Origin: Mycobacterium innocens
GTDB taxonomy: Bacteria > Actinomycetota > Actinomycetes > Mycobacteriales > Mycobacteriaceae
DNA: 64,000 nt
Assembly: GCF_900566055.1 (NCBI RefSeq)
Contig: NZ_UPHQ01000006.1
Coordinates: 114,409 to 178,408, forward strand
Direction: 5' to 3'
Shown: piece after piece, positions 28,021 to 39,612 of the stretch
How positions within the stretch are numbered: position 1 is the stretch's first letter
Layout: every line of letters begins with the position of its first letter
The notes under the pieces: generated by a model
Database searches by the model: none
Seen by the model: the letters and a program-made list of their open reading frames with translations, nothing else
What the model was told of the DNA's origin: nothing
Position numbers and translations under genes: made by a program

Positions 28021-28068
28021 AACGGCGACACAGAACTAACGCCCCGGCTGGCTTACCGGGCCGTCTGC

Positions 28069-29235
28069 TCAGTCACGATCAGGCGGCGGCAGCGGGCCCT
28101 GCAGGGCGGTTTCGGCCGGGTCGTCGGCAACGCTGCGCTGGACTCCGAGGATGCGGCCCAGCTCGGGGTCGGTCGGCGGGTCGTCGGTATCCGAATCGGC
28201 GACGTTCTCGGTGCGGAACATGAAGAAGAACACCACCCAGCCGATCGCGGCGATGAACAGCCAGCTGATCAGCCGGTAGATCAGCATCGCCGAGATGGCA
28301 TTGGGCAGGGCCATGCCGCTGGACACCAGGCCCGGCACCAGCACCGCCTCCACCACCAGCAGACCTCCCGGCATCAGCGGGATGGTGCCGACCGCCCGGG
28401 CGGCCGCGTAGGCGACCGTCAGCCCGGCGACCGAGGCGTGGTCGCCGGCGGCGTACGCGGCGAAGCCCAGGCAGGCCACGTCGGCGATCCAGTTGAACAG
28501 CGACCAACTGAACGCCACTCCCAGGTCGCGCCGGCTCAGGCTGACCGACTCGAGCTGCATGAGCGTTTCGCGCCACTTCGCCACGCCGGTGTCGGCCGGC
28601 TTACCGCGAATCGAGTTGACCCACGACAGCACCCGGTTGCCGATCCCTTCGATCAGTTCCGGCCGCGACGCCACCGCCTGGGCCAGCAGCAGCAACGCGA
28701 CGAAACCGCCGAGGGTGAACAGCAGCGAGAACGGGTTGTTCTTGGCGCCCAGGAAGAAGGCGCCGCCGAGCCCCAGCAGGGCCAGCCCGACCGCCTGCAG
28801 CACGCCCGACATCACCAGCTGCCACGACGCCACCACGGTCGAGGCGCCCCAAATGCGTTGCTGACGAAGCAGAAAGGTCGCCGACAGCACCGGGCCGCCG
28901 GGGAGGGTGGTACTCAGCGAGTTCGCCGCATAGAACGCGGCTTCGGACCGCAATTGCTTGACGTGCACACCGGCCGATCTCAGCAGCGTGCGCTGGATCT
29001 GCGCGAAGCTGTGCATCGACGCGGCCGCTGCCCCCATGGCTGCCACCAGCCACCACCAATTGGCCTGGTAGATACTCATCCACGCTTTGGCCAACTGGTC
29101 CCATACCAGCGCCACCTCGACGGCAAGCACGATTGCGACGATGCCGAGGACCACCCAGCGCAGCCACCAGTACTTGCCGCGCGGCGCCTCTTCGCGCCGG
29201 TCGACGAGCTTGCGGGCGGGGGCGTCGTGCGACAC
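28069..29235 (-). CDS. Flippase-like integral membrane protein (UPF0104/YbhN type, Rv0204c-like)
   Basis: The product is about 388 residues from the GTG at 29235 (VSHDAPARKLVDRREE). It has eight or so membrane helices and the family signatures STTLPGGPVLSATFLLRQQ and AYAAARAVGTIPLMPGGLLVVEAVL. This is the lysylphosphatidylglycerol synthase TM-region/YbhN group of putative lipid flippases. The substrate is unknown. The longer 472-codon frame upstream is not supported, because it runs through the divergent promoter region. Confidence 0.83.
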   Translation of the reverse strand: MSHDAPARKLVDRREEAPRGKYWWLRWVVLGIVAIVLAVEVALVWDQLAKAWMSIYQANWWWLVAAMGAAAASMHSFAQIQRTLLRSAGVHVKQLRSEAAFYAANSLSTTLPGGPVLSATFLLRQQRIWGASTVVASWQLVMSGVLQAVGLALLGLGGAFFLGAKNNPFSLLFTLGGFVALLLLAQAVASRPELIEGIGNRVLSWVNSIRGKPADTGVAKWRETLMQLESVSLSRRDLGVAFSWSLFNWIADVACLGFAAYAAGDHASVAGLTVAYAAARAVGTIPLMPGGLLVVEAVLVPGLVSSGMALPNAISAMLIYRLISWLFIAAIGWVVFFFMFRTENVADSDTDDPPTDPELGRILGVQRSVADDPAETALQGPLPPPDRD

Positions 29236-29429
29236 CGGATAAGGGTAACCGTGCCGGTGGCACCGCGATCTCCGCACGTCATCGACTGTGTCAGGGTCGT
29301 TCTGGGGTCGTGACCGGATCGTGGCGGCGGTGGCGGCGGGAAGCGACCGGCCACCATGCAGGATCGCGCACGGAGGCGTTCGAGGCGTTGCGGGGGAACC
29401 TTGCGCCGCAGCGCGGTTAGGCTTGCCGG

Positions 29430-30584
29430 ATGTCGACAAGCCTCGACGATGCTTCGGTAACCCCTCTGGTCCGCAAGACCGCGGCATGGTCCTGGCGCTT
29501 GTTGGTCATCTTCGCTGCCGCACTCGCGGTGATCTGGGTCATCAGCAAACTGGAGATCATTGTCGTTCCGGTGTTGCTGGCGTTGATCTTGAGCGCGTTG
29601 CTGGTGCCGGTCGTGGACTGGCTGGACCTGCGGCGTGTGCCGCGCGGTGCCGCGGTGTCGCTGGTGTTGCTGGGTGGTTTTGCGATCCTTGGCGGCATCC
29701 TGGCCTTCGTCATCAGCCAGTTCATCGTGGGCCTGCCCGATCTGGTCAAGCAGGTGGAACGCAGCATCGACTCGAGCCGCCGGTGGCTGATCGAAGGACC
29801 GGCGCATCTGCGTCGCGAACAGATCGACAATGCGGGCAACGCCGCGATCGAGGCGCTGCGCAACAATCAGGCCAAGTTGACCAGCGGCGCCATTTCCACC
29901 GCGGCCACCATTACCGAGCTGCTCACCGGTGCGGTGTTGGTGCTGTTCACCCTGATCTTCTTCCTGTACGGCGGCCGCAACATCTGGCAGTACGTGGTCA
30001 AGATCGTGCCCGCTTCGGCCGGTGACCGGGTCCTGGAGGCCGGGCGCGCCGGATACTCCTCGCTGATCGGCTATGTGCGGGCCACGTTCCTGGTCGCCCT
30101 GACCGACGCGATCGGTGTCGGCACCGGGTTGGCAATCATGGGGGTGCCGCTCGCGTTGCCGCTGTCCTCGCTGGTGTTCCTGGGTGCCTTCATCCCGCTG
30201 CTGGGTGCGTTGATCTCCGGTTTGCTGGCCGTGGTGGTGGCCCTACTGGCCAAGGGACTGGTTTACGCGCTGATCACTCTGGGTTTGCTCATCGCGGTCA
30301 ACCAGCTCGAGGCCCATTTGCTGCAGCCGCTGGTGATGGGTCGTGCGGTCTCGATTCACCCGCTGGCGGTGGTCCTGGCCATTTCGACCGGCGGGGTACT
30401 TGCCGGAATCGTAGGAGCCCTGCTGGCCGTCCCGACGGTAGCGTTCCTCAACAACGCGATGCAGGTGCTGCTGGCCAAGGACCCGGCGGCCGCCGCCGAG
30501 CAGCCCGAAGAGCCGTCGACAATCGTGCAGGCCGAACCGGACAATCCCGACGCGTCCGACGAAGCCGAGCCGCGGGAAACCTAA
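29430..30584 (+). CDS. AI-2E/PerM-family transporter (Rv0205-like)
   Basis: The 384-residue membrane protein carries the PerM/AI-2E exporter-family pattern: N-terminal paired helices ([23 protein letters not shown]), a helical hairpin region, and [25 protein letters not shown] with [22 protein letters not shown]. The C-terminus is acidic. Family members include Na+/H+ antiporters and exporters, so the substrate is open. Its stop codon overlaps the stop codon of convergent mmpL3. Confidence 0.86.
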   Translation: MSTSLDDASVTPLVRKTAAWSWRLLVIFAAALAVIWVISKLEIIVVPVLLALILSALLVPVVDWLDLRRVPRGAAVSLVLLGGFAILGGILAFVISQFIVGLPDLVKQVERSIDSSRRWLIEGPAHLRREQIDNAGNAAIEALRNNQAKLTSGAISTAATITELLTGAVLVLFTLIFFLYGGRNIWQYVVKIVPASAGDRVLEAGRAGYSSLIGYVRATFLVALTDAIGVGTGLAIMGVPLALPLSSLVFLGAFIPLLGALISGLLAVVVALLAKGLVYALITLGLLIAVNQLEAHLLQPLVMGRAVSIHPLAVVLAISTGGVLAGIVGALLAVPTVAFLNNAMQVLLAKDPAAAAEQPEEPSTIVQAEPDNPDASDEAEPRET

Positions 30585-33436
30585 AGCCGACCCTCGCGGC
30601 GCAGCAGGTCCTGGGCGGACAGACCGCCGGCTCCGCGCCGGCGCCGGGTGCCGTCGGCGCCGTTGTCGCCCTTCGCGCCCCGCGCGTTGAGCTGCTCAGT
30701 GGCCGCGTCGGAGTCGCTGTCCTCCGGCCGTTGGACCGGCAGCTTGGCCGTGGCATCGGCCGAGGCGGTTTCGCCGGAACGGCCCCCCGGAATCGGCATG
30801 GCGCGGGTCTGACCGGCCGATGGGGCCGGCGGCTGGGTCGGCGCCGGTGGCCGGGCCGACGACGGTGCCGCCGGCGCTGGGTTGCTCGATCCGCGGCCCG
30901 GCGCGCCCGGTTTGCCGGGTGCGGACAGTCGAGCTGTCGGCGGTTCGGTTGGCTGGCTTGCCTTGATCGGGATCTGCTTGGTGCCCGCGCTGGACGGCCC
31001 GCTCTGAGCAGGCCCCATCTCCGGCCGGGCGGACCCGCGTTGCGACGACTCCGGCGTCGACGGGTGGGTGGGATCGTGCGGGGGGCGCACGCCGGCGGCG
31101 ACCAGGCCGGCGGTGACCGGAGGCCGGGCGACACGGCCGTCGGTAACCGGCCGCTTGCGTTCGTCGGGCAGCTGGATCTCGCCGAGGCCGATGCGGGTCT
31201 GCACTCGTCGCATCCACCGCGGAGCCCACCAGCAGTCGTCGCCGAGCAGCTTCATCACCGACGGCACCAGGAACATCCGCACCACGGTCGCGTCCAGCAG
31301 CAGCGCCGCCATCAGGCCGAAGGCCAGGTACTTCATCATCACCAGGTCGGAGAACACGAACGACCCGGCGACCACCGCAAGCACCAGCGCGGCCGCGGTG
31401 ATCAGGCGGCCGGTGGTGGCCGTGCCGATGCGGATGGCCTCCTGGGTGGACATGCCGCTTTCCCGGGCCTCGACCATGCGGGAGACCAGGAACACCTCGT
31501 AGTCGGTCGCCAAGCCGTATCCCACCGCCACCACGAGTGCGATCACCGGCGCGGTCAACGGCGTTGCGGTGAAGTTCAGCAACCCCGAGCCGTGTCCGTC
31601 GACGAATATCCACGTCAGGATGCCCATGGTGGACCCGAGCGTCAGCGCGCTCATCACCGCGGCCTTGATCGGCAGTACCACCGACCCGAAGGCCAGGAAC
31701 ATCAGCAGCGTGGTGGCGGTGAGCAGGATGACGAGCATCGCCGGCATGTTGTCGAACAGGCTGTGGATGGAATCCTGCTCCAGCGCCGGAGTGCCGCCGA
31801 CGTATACCTCGAGCCCCTTGGGTGGCGTGATCGCGCGGAGCTCTTGCAGCTTCTTCGCCGCGTCGCCCGGGTTGATCAGCCCGTTCTGCAGCACCCGTAC
31901 CGAGGGATCCTTCGACGCGCCGGGTGCGACGCTGCGCTCCTGCCACATGTTCGCCGGGTCGTTGTCCGGTTCGATGAATCCGCTGATCGACATCGCTTTA
32001 CTGCGGATGTCGGCGACCTGCTGGTCGGTGACCGGCTGGTGGTTGGTCGACTGGATTACCAGGGTCAGCGGATTGGTGCGGTAGCCGGGGAAGAGTTGGT
32101 CGAAGTGCTCCTGTGACTGCCGCACCGCATTGTTCGGCGGCAGGTATTTCTCGCTCATGCCGCCCAGTGACAGGTTGAACAGCGGAAGGACCAGGGCGAA
32201 CATGCCGACGACGATCGGGATGGCGAAGACCAACGGCCGCCGCATCACCCAGTTGACAAGCTTGCCCCAGAAGCCGGCCTCGACCTCTTCGCGGGTCTTG
32301 GTCTTCTGCAGCCGGTCGGCGAGCCAGTTCAGATAGGCCCGCGACACCTTCCAGTTGCGCAGGAAGGGCACCCGGAATGCGGTGCGTACACCGAGCGCGT
32401 CGACGTGTCGGCCAAGCACACCCAGAACGGCCGGCAGCAGCGTGATCGACAGCAGGGCGGCCAACCCGACCGCGGCGATCAGCGCGTAGGTCAGCGATTT
32501 GACGAAGCCTTGCGGCAGCATCAGCAGGCTGATCCCGGAGGCGATGATCAGCACCGCCGAGAAGGCGACGGTCCGGCCGGCGGTCATGACGGTGCGTCTG
32601 ACCGCGGTCTCGGTGTCATACCCCTCGGCGATCTCCTCCCGGAAACGGCTCACCACAAAGAGCCCGTAGTCCACCGCGATACCCAGACCGATCAGCGAGA
32701 CGACGGGCTGGGCAAAGAAGTGCACCGGCCCGAACACCGCCACCAACCGCAGGATGCCCAGCGCGCCGGCGATGCTCAGGCCGCCGACCATCACCGGCAG
32801 ACACGCGGCGACCGCGCCACCGAACACCAGGAACAGCACCACGGCCACCAACGGCAGGGCCAGCACTTCCATCCGTCGCTGGTCGGTGGCGATGGTGCCG
32901 GTCAGCGCCTCGGCCACCGGCTCGAGGCCGGCGAGTTGAACCGTGCCGCCGTCGAGCTTCTGCAGCGAGGGCGCGATGTCCTTGTAATTGGTCAGGATGG
33001 TGTCGTCGTCGTCGCCCTTGAGCGGGATGGACACGAACGTGTACTTCTTGTCCTCGGTGGCCATACCCTTGACGACCGCGCTGGTGGTGTCCGGTGCCCG
33101 GAGGTAGCCGGCCCAGCCCATCACCTGGTCGGGGTGGTCCTGCACGAATCGGTTGAGCTCGTCGGTGATCTTCTTCGACCACGCCGGGTCGTTGACCGTC
33201 TTGCCGTCGGGCGCTTTGAAGATCGCGACGATGTGACCGGTCCGGTCCCGGCCGTAGACCTGGTCGCCCAGGATCGACGCCTTGACCGACTGGCTGCTGT
33301 CGTCGTAGAAACCGCTCTGCGTGACGTGCTTACCCAGGCTCAGCCCGAACACCCCGCCGCCGAGGCATAACGCCACCGTGACGCCGATTACGATGAACCG
33401 GTAGCGGTACACAATTCGACCCCACCAGGCGAACAC
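30581..33436 (-). CDS. mmpL3: Trehalose monomycolate flippase MmpL3
   Basis: The 951-residue essential RND transporter moves trehalose monomycolate across the plasma membrane for mycolic-acid wall assembly. The proton-relay Asp256-Tyr257 pair is visible in [10 protein letters not shown], and the second Asp-Tyr pair in [15 protein letters not shown]. The N-terminus [13 protein letters not shown] and the first porter domain ([10 protein letters not shown]) are typical. The last about 200 residues are a low-complexity Pro/Ser/Ala tail ending in a basic segment (TRRRRGAGG ... LLRREGRL). It lies downstream of trmB and the NYN gene on the same strand. The stop codon overlaps that of the Rv0205-like gene. 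Confidence 0.97.
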   Translation of the reverse strand: MFAWWGRIVYRYRFIVIGVTVALCLGGGVFGLSLGKHVTQSGFYDDSSQSVKASILGDQVYGRDRTGHIVAIFKAPDGKTVNDPAWSKKITDELNRFVQDHPDQVMGWAGYLRAPDTTSAVVKGMATEDKKYTFVSIPLKGDDDDTILTNYKDIAPSLQKLDGGTVQLAGLEPVAEALTGTIATDQRRMEVLALPLVAVVLFLVFGGAVAACLPVMVGGLSIAGALGILRLVAVFGPVHFFAQPVVSLIGLGIAVDYGLFVVSRFREEIAEGYDTETAVRRTVMTAGRTVAFSAVLIIASGISLLMLPQGFVKSLTYALIAAVGLAALLSITLLPAVLGVLGRHVDALGVRTAFRVPFLRNWKVSRAYLNWLADRLQKTKTREEVEAGFWGKLVNWVMRRPLVFAIPIVVGMFALVLPLFNLSLGGMSEKYLPPNNAVRQSQEHFDQLFPGYRTNPLTLVIQSTNHQPVTDQQVADIRSKAMSISGFIEPDNDPANMWQERSVAPGASKDPSVRVLQNGLINPGDAAKKLQELRAITPPKGLEVYVGGTPALEQDSIHSLFDNMPAMLVILLTATTLLMFLAFGSVVLPIKAAVMSALTLGSTMGILTWIFVDGHGSGLLNFTATPLTAPVIALVVAVGYGLATDYEVFLVSRMVEARESGMSTQEAIRIGTATTGRLITAAALVLAVVAGSFVFSDLVMMKYLAFGLMAALLLDATVVRMFLVPSVMKLLGDDCWWAPRWMRRVQTRIGLGEIQLPDERKRPVTDGRVARPPVTAGLVAAGVRPPHDPTHPSTPESSQRGSARPEMGPAQSGPSSAGTKQIPIKASQPTEPPTARLSAPGKPGAPGRGSSNPAPAAPSSARPPAPTQPPAPSAGQTRAMPIPGGRSGETASADATAKLPVQRPEDSDSDAATEQLNARGAKGDNGADGTRRRRGAGGLSAQDLLRREGRL

Positions 33437-33527
33437 GTAATCTCCTTACTGGATCGTTAGCGACCCGCGCATTGCTTTGCACTGCTTTTCGGTTGTCCGG
33501 CGCTCGGCTTTCAGACGCGGGGCCTGT

Positions 33528-34283
33528 TCACATACGCGAGGTCAACAGCGAGGACAGCGGCCGGAACGGCTGCAGCCAAGCCCCCTGCTCAGGTAGCGAA
33601 TCGAGGCCGATTCGGGGGAGCGGCTCCCGGAAAACACCGGCAATGTCCTCCAGGTCGACGAACTCCAAGGTATCCGACGCTAGCGCCCAACTGGCGTGTT
33701 CACGAAATCCAAGCACTTGAACTGGGATTCCGCCGCGGGCGATCTCCTCCAGCGGCTGCCGGAATGCCTGACCGTCCGCCGAGGCCACGACCAGGGCTGC
33801 CAGCCCTTCCCGGTAGCGCTTGTCGATGTGCTCGAGCATGTCGCGGTCGACGTCGCTGTCCTCGTCGATCTTGGGTTTGGCGAAGACGGCGAACCCGACG
33901 TTGCGCAGTGCGTCCACCCACGGGCGGACCACGTCGGCGCTGCCGGGTGCGATATTGGTGAAGACGGTGGCCTCGGGTTCGACTCGGATGGCCGGCCCGC
34001 CGGACGCCCTGGCGGCGACGGCTGCGGTGCGGGCCAGCAGCCAGCGGCCCAGCGCGTCGAAGCGGGGCCGTTCCAGCGCGGTCGGGCGGCGCCCCAGGAT
34101 GGAGCCCAGCCCCATGTCGAGGTTGGGAGCGTCCCAAACCAACAGGACCCGACCCGTCGGCGGGGCCAAGCCGGTCAGACCGTCCTTAGACACATCGCCG
34201 GGCAGCACCGACGGCAGCGGTGGAACCGGGGTCCCGGCGACGGGTTCTGACGCTTGTGTGGTCACGTCTTCAGTCAGGCTCAT
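33528..34283 (-). CDS. NYN-domain (PIN-like) protein (Rv0207c-like)
   Basis: The 251-residue protein starts at ATG 34283 (MSLTEDVTTQAS). Its NYN/LabA-like core contains RVLLVWDAPNLDMGLG, with acidic residues for metal binding, and VVASADGQAFRQPLEEIARGG. NYN domains are predicted RNases. The start overlaps the trmB 3' end by 14 bp, and mmpL3 follows 91 bp downstream. The trmB-NYN-mmpL3 order is conserved with M. tuberculosis and places an essential lipid exporter behind two RNA-related genes. Confidence 0.86.
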   Translation of the reverse strand: MSLTEDVTTQASEPVAGTPVPPLPSVLPGDVSKDGLTGLAPPTGRVLLVWDAPNLDMGLGSILGRRPTALERPRFDALGRWLLARTAAVAARASGGPAIRVEPEATVFTNIAPGSADVVRPWVDALRNVGFAVFAKPKIDEDSDVDRDMLEHIDKRYREGLAALVVASADGQAFRQPLEEIARGGIPVQVLGFREHASWALASDTLEFVDLEDIAGVFREPLPRIGLDSLPEQGAWLQPFRPLSSLLTSRM

Positions 34284-35082
34284 TTGATTTCGGTTTTCTC
34301 CAGACCAGCTCGCTGACGGCGCTGCCGGCATCGTGGGCTTTGGATTCGTATTTGGTCGTGGGGCGAACGACCGAGATCGGCAGGGCTTCGGTACCCGGAT
34401 CAGCACGGGCCAACCGCGGCTCGGCGTCGCCGGCGGCGGCGATGTGCTCGGCGTAGCCGGGGTGGTCGGTCGCGGCGTGCAGCACACCTCCGGGAATTAG
34501 CCGGTCGGCGATCAGGGCGATCGTGGCAGCCTGCAGCAGCCGCCGCTTGTGGTGTCGCGCCTTGGGCCAGGGATCGGGGAAGAACACCCGGACCCCGGAC
34601 AGCGAATTCGAGGTGATCAGGTCTTTCAACACGTCGATCCCGTTGCCGCGGATCAACCGGATATTGGTCGCGTTCTCACTGTCGATCGCGCACAGCAGCT
34701 GCGCCAGGCCCCGGCGGTAGATTTCCACCGCGATCACGTCGAGTTGGGGCTCGGCCTGCGCCATTGTCAGCGTCGAGATGCCGCTGCCGCAGCCGATCTC
34801 CAGCACCAGGGGCGCGTCGCGGCCGAACCACGACCGGGTGTCCAACGGTCCCCGGCGAGGTGACCCGGCGAGCGCGTCGATGCCCAGCTCCGGCCACCGC
34901 CGGTCCCAGGTCTGGCGCTGGCTGCTCGACAGCGCCGAATGGCGGGAGCGAATGCTGGTGGCCGGCAGATAGCCCCACGCGCTGCCCCGGTCTTGCTCGC
35001 CGGACTCCGAGCTGGGCAGAGCCGGCGAGTCGGGACGTAACCCAACCTCGGGTTGCGCGTGCATTCGTCCATGGTGGCTCAT
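34270..35082 (-). CDS. trmB: tRNA (guanine-N7)-methyltransferase TrmB
   Basis: The 270-residue protein starts at ATG 35082 (MSHHGRMHAQPEVG). The SAM site VLEIGCGSGISTLTMAQ and the tRNA-recognition/catalytic segment VFFPDPWPKARHHKRRLLQ identify TrmB, which makes m7G46 in tRNA. The length fits the M. tuberculosis protein (263). A much longer upstream frame crosses the intergenic region and is not supported. Confidence 0.92.
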   Translation of the reverse strand: MSHHGRMHAQPEVGLRPDSPALPSSESGEQDRGSAWGYLPATSIRSRHSALSSSQRQTWDRRWPELGIDALAGSPRRGPLDTRSWFGRDAPLVLEIGCGSGISTLTMAQAEPQLDVIAVEIYRRGLAQLLCAIDSENATNIRLIRGNGIDVLKDLITSNSLSGVRVFFPDPWPKARHHKRRLLQAATIALIADRLIPGGVLHAATDHPGYAEHIAAAGDAEPRLARADPGTEALPISVVRPTTKYESKAHDAGSAVSELVWRKPKSNEPD

Positions 35083-35381
35083 GAAACGCAGGTGTAGCCG
35101 CTTCTGGGCCAGATTGATACCCAACAGTTGCCTTTGGCTGGTAGCGGATAGTGCTGCCGGAACGTTGGCGGACGGCCGGTATGCCGGTGATCCGGCGGGG
35201 CCCGACAGACGCCCGACAGACGCCCGACAGCGGCCCAACACAGTGGTGATGATTCTGCGCGGCCGAGAGGTACGGTGTGAATCTGCCAATGTTCTGATTC
35301 GCGCCCAACCGCGGCGGCAAACCTTTTCTAGGGCCACGCGTGCGATGACGGCCGGGTGGCGGACCTTCGCGAGAGGGATCG
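35083..35381. other. Divergent intergenic region trmB / sensor kinase gene, with short direct repeats
   Basis: The region is 299 bp without a gene. It contains three head-to-tail 11-bp repeats at 35201-35233 (CCCGACAGACG, CCCGACAGACG, CCCGACAGCGG). A GAGAGGGA ribosome site precedes the ATG at 35382. I see no clear promoter consensus for the alternative sigma factor expected from a partner-switching locus. Confidence 0.5.
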
Positions 35382-38300
35382 ATGGTGGGCGCTGCAGATG
35401 CCGAGCACGGGCCGGTGATGCCGGCACCGGACGCGATCTTTGCCGCGGACGGCGAGGTGGGCCGCGACCTGGCGCGGGTGGACTGGGCGGCGACTCCACT
35501 CGGACCGCCCGCCGGGTGGCCGAAAAGCCTGCAGACAGCCGTCAGCATCTTGCTGTCGTCACGGTTTTCCATGTGGATGGCGTGGGGACCGGAGCTGACG
35601 TTCTTCTGCAACTCCGCCTAACCGCCGGGACACCCTGGGCCAGAAGTATCCGTGGGCGCTGGGCCGGCCCGCTCGCGAGGTGTGGGCCGAGATCTGGGAC
35701 GACATTGATCCGCGGATCCAGCGGGTGCTGTCCACCGGACAAGCGACCTGGGATGCCGCCCTATTGCTATTCCTCGAACGGTCGGGATACCGGGAAGAGA
35801 CGTACCACACGTTCTCCTACAGCCCGCTGCGCGACGACCTCGGGCACGTCGTCGGCATGTTGTGCGTGGTCAGCGAGGACACCGACCGGGTGATCAACGA
35901 GCGTCGGATGGCCACCCTGCGCGATCTCGGGTCCGATCCCACCGTGGTGCGCACCGAACAGGAGATGCTGACGTTCGCCGCCGCCCAACTCGGCCATGAC
36001 CCGGGCGACTTGCCGTTCACCCTGACCTACTTGTTCGACGAGGGATCCTTGGACGGGGGATCGTTCGACGGTGGCGCGTCGGCGCGGTTGGCTGCGCTCA
36101 GCGGGATCGCCCTCGGGCATCCGGCTGCGCCCACGACGCTGGCGGCCGACGGCACCGCGGTGTGGCCGCTCGAGCACGCAGCGCGCGGGCAGTCGGTCCT
36201 CGTCGAGCTCGACGGCGGCCCGTTCCACCAGCTGCCGACCGGGGACTGGCCCGACCCGCCGGCGCAGGCGCTGGTGGTGCCGCTGCTGCGGCAAGGCGGT
36301 CCGCCCTACGGATTCCTGGTGGCCGCGCTGAACCGCTACCGTCGGCTCGACCAGGGCTATCGCGGGTTTGTCGAGTTGGTTGCCGGCCACCTGGCGGCCG
36401 GAATCGCCAGTGCGCGCAGCTATCAGGCGCAGCAGCAGCGGGCCGAGGAGCTCGCCGAGCTGGACCGGGCCAAGACCACGTTCTTCTCCAACATCAGTCA
36501 CGAGTTCCGCACTCCGCTCACGCTGATCATCGGGCCGGTCGCGGAGTTGCGCCGCCGCACACCAGGGCTCGACGAGCAGGCGCGACAGGAGCTCGAGGTT
36601 GTGCACCGCAATGGGTTGCGGCTGGCCAAGCTGGTCAACACCCTCCTGGACTTCTCCCGCATCGAGGCCGGCCGGATGCGCGCCCACTACGAGCCGGTCG
36701 ACCTTGCCGCCGTCACTGCCGACCTGGCAAGCGTGTTCCGGTCGGCCGTGGAGCGGGCCGGACTCGAATTCATCGTGGATTGCGTGCCGCTGGACGAACC
36801 GGTGTACGTCGATCGCGACATGTGGGAGAAGGTGGTGCTCAACCTGCTGTCCAACGCGTTGAAGTTCACCTTTGAGGGGTCGATCGCCGTGCGGGTCGGC
36901 CGGGGAGACGGCGACGCCGTGGTCACGGTTTACGACACCGGCGTCGGGGTGCCGGCAGCGGAAATGCCCCGGTTGTTCGAGCGTTTCCACCGCGTCGAAA
37001 CCGTGCAGGCCCGATCCAACGAGGGCAGCGGAATCGGTTTGGCCCTGGTCAAGGAGCTGGTCGGGCTGCTTGGCGGCAGCATCACCGTCGACAGCAGCCA
37101 GGGTGTGGGTACCGCTTTCACCATCCGGCTGCCATACGGCACGACACACCTGCCCGCCGGCGCGCTCGCCTCCCGAGAGCCCGCGCAGGCAGTTTCGGCG
37201 GCCGATGCCTACCTGCAGGAAGCGCTGCGGTGGCTGCCAGCTGACACCAACGCCACGGCGGACACCGCGGCAGCCCTGGCGACCGAGGACCCCGTCGCCG
37301 CTGAGTCGGTTTCGGCGGGTTCAGCCACGCGGGCGCGAGTGCTGGTTGCCGACGACAACGCCGACATGCGCGAATACCTGACCCGGCTGCTGCGGAGCGC
37401 GGACTACCGTGTCGACGCCGTCAGCGACGGCCGGCAGGCGCTGGCCGCCATCCGCACCGAGGTGCCCGACCTGGTGATCAGCGACGTGATGATGCCCCGG
37501 CTGGATGGTCTTGCGCTGGTCGCGCAGCTGCGGGCGGATCCGCGCACCGCTGCGGTGCCGGTGCTGCTGCTGTCGGCGCGCGCCGGGCAAGAGGCTTCCG
37601 TGGAAGGGTTGGACGCCGGTGCCGACGACTACCTGGTCAAGCCGTTTGCCGCCGCGGAGCTGCTGGCGCGAGCGCGTGCCAATGTCGAAATGACGCGACT
37701 GCGCAATCACCATGCCCGGTGGCGCACCGCCCTGGTGGACTCGCTGCAAGAAGCCTTCTTCGTGTGCGACGAGCGCGGCACCGTCGTCGAGATCAACAGT
37801 GCGTTCACCGAGATCCTCGGCTACGGCCCCGAAGGCCTTCCGTACGTGCAGACCCACCCGTGGTGGCCCGACGCCGACGCCGACCCCGAAGCCCACCGGC
37901 AGTTCGCCGACGCGTTCGCCGATTTTCTTACCCACACCCACGGCGCCTACACCGTTCCCGCGCGTCACCGCGACGGCCACCGGATCTGGATCAACGCCAC
38001 CTTCAACCAGGTCGACGACCCGGACACCGGCCGGCGCGTCATGGTCGGCACTTTCCGTGACGTCACCGCCGAGCACTACACCGTGCAGAGCCAGACCGCG
38101 TTGGCCGCCCTCAACCAGCAACTGGTCCAGGCCGACAGCCTCGATGCGGCAATACGTGCCGCGGTCGAGGTGTTGCGCGAGCTGTGGCGGGCACGCCGGG
38201 TGCTGGCCATCACCGTTCCCGGCCATGGTGTCGAACCACAATCACCGCTTGGCGAACCGGAAGTGGCGTCAGCGGGTGAGCCGGTGCAGTGGGCCGAGCT

Positions 38301-39612
38301 TCCCTCTGGCACTCGGGCGACGATCGGCTCGCTGAGCAAGGCTGATCTGCTCACCACCGAGGCGACGACACCCGGGACCGCGGGCATCGCCCTCCAACAC
38401 CCGCTAGGGGTGCTGGTGATCTGGCTCGAGCTGGCCGAAAACCGGCCGTTCAGCTCCGAAGACCGAACCCTGCTGACGGCGCTGGCCGGGCGCCTGGGCC
38501 AGGGCCTGCAGCGCGTCTACCAGCTCGACCAGCAACGCGAAACGGCCCTGGCGCTGCAACACGCGATCCTGGGTCCGGCACACCTGCCCGGGGGGTTCGC
38601 GGTCCGTTACCAGCCAGCCACCCGGCCGCTGCAAGTCGGCGGCGACTGGTATGACGTGGTCGACATGAACGACGGGCGGCTCGCGCTGGTCGTCGGGGAC
38701 TGCGTCGGCCATGGGCTGGCCGCCGCGACCGTGATGGGGCAGTTGCGCAGTGCCTGCCGCGCCCTGCTGCTGCAGCACCTCAGCCCCGGCGTCGCACTCA
38801 CCGGTCTGGACCGGTTCGCCGCGCGCCTGCCCGGCGCCCAGTGCACCACCGCGTTCTGCGCGGTGCTCAGCCCCGACACCGGTGAGCTGGTGTATTCCAG
38901 CGCCGGCCACCCACCACCCATCCTGGTTCACGCCGACGGCAACGCCCGGATTCTCGACGAAGCCGGCACCATCGCGCTGGGGGTGCGCTCGGACTGGGCC
39001 CGCCCCGAAGTGCGCCTGACCATCCCGCCCCGTGCGACCTTGCTGCTCTACACCGACGGTCTGGTGGAGCGTCGCCACCGCCCGCTGGACCAGGGCATCG
39101 CCGAGGCCATCGAGCTGGTCCGGGGTGGCGGCGCCGTCGCCCTGGAAGATCTGGCCAGCCACATCATGGCCGGGCTCAACCCCGGCGGCGGCTACCCGGA
39201 CGACGTGGCTCTGTTGCTCTATCGCCAGCCCGGCCCGCTGGAGATCGGCCTTCCGGCCCGGGCCAGCCAGCTGGCCGCCACCCGCAGCGCGTTACGGGGT
39301 TGGCTGGCGCGCACCATGATCGGTCCCGGCCAGGCACAGGACGTGCTGATCGCTGTCGGTGAGGCCCTCGCCAACGCCATCGAGCACGGACACCGGCGGG
39401 ACCCGCAGGGCACCATCGTCCTGCGCGCCATCGCCTTGGCAGACCGACTACAGCTGACCATCACCGACACCGGCTCGTGGAAACCCCCGCGGCCGCCGCA
39501 GGATTCCCACCGCGGCCGGGGCATCGCCCTGATGCGGACTCTCATGGACGACGTCACCATCCATGCCGGCAGGCTCGGTACCACCGTTCACCTTCACGCG
39601 AGGATCTCCTGA
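35382..39612 (+). pseudogene. Multidomain sensor histidine kinase / receiver / SpoIIE phosphatase / anti-sigma ATPase, interrupted by a 1-base insertion
   Basis: From ATG 35382 the frame runs PLGPPAGWPKSL ... MWMAWGPELTFFCNSA and stops at TAA 35619-35621. Removing one A at 35620/35621 restores YRRDTLGQKYPWALGRPAREV and a 1409-residue product. Domains in repaired numbering: PAS-like 20-150; GAF about 176-346; HisKA with SHEFRTPL (His373); HATPase about 460-587; receiver about 651-773 (phospho-Asp701 in VISDVMMP); PAS about 775-903; GAF about 905-1045; SpoIIE/PP2C about 1057-1283 (GGDWYD, GDCVGHG, YPDDVALL); RsbW-like HATPase about 1285-1408 (EALANAIEHG). Downstream restart would give a 1310-residue protein from 35680 lacking only most of the first PAS. 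It is coupled to a STAS gene by TGATG. This looks like a partner-switching stress module; the signal and target sigma factor are unknown. Confidence 0.85.

Noticed and set aside
35201..35233. Iterons or regulatory direct repeats before the sensor kinase gene
   Set aside because: Only three short copies exist, with no partner motif. They are noted as a repeat but not assigned a function.
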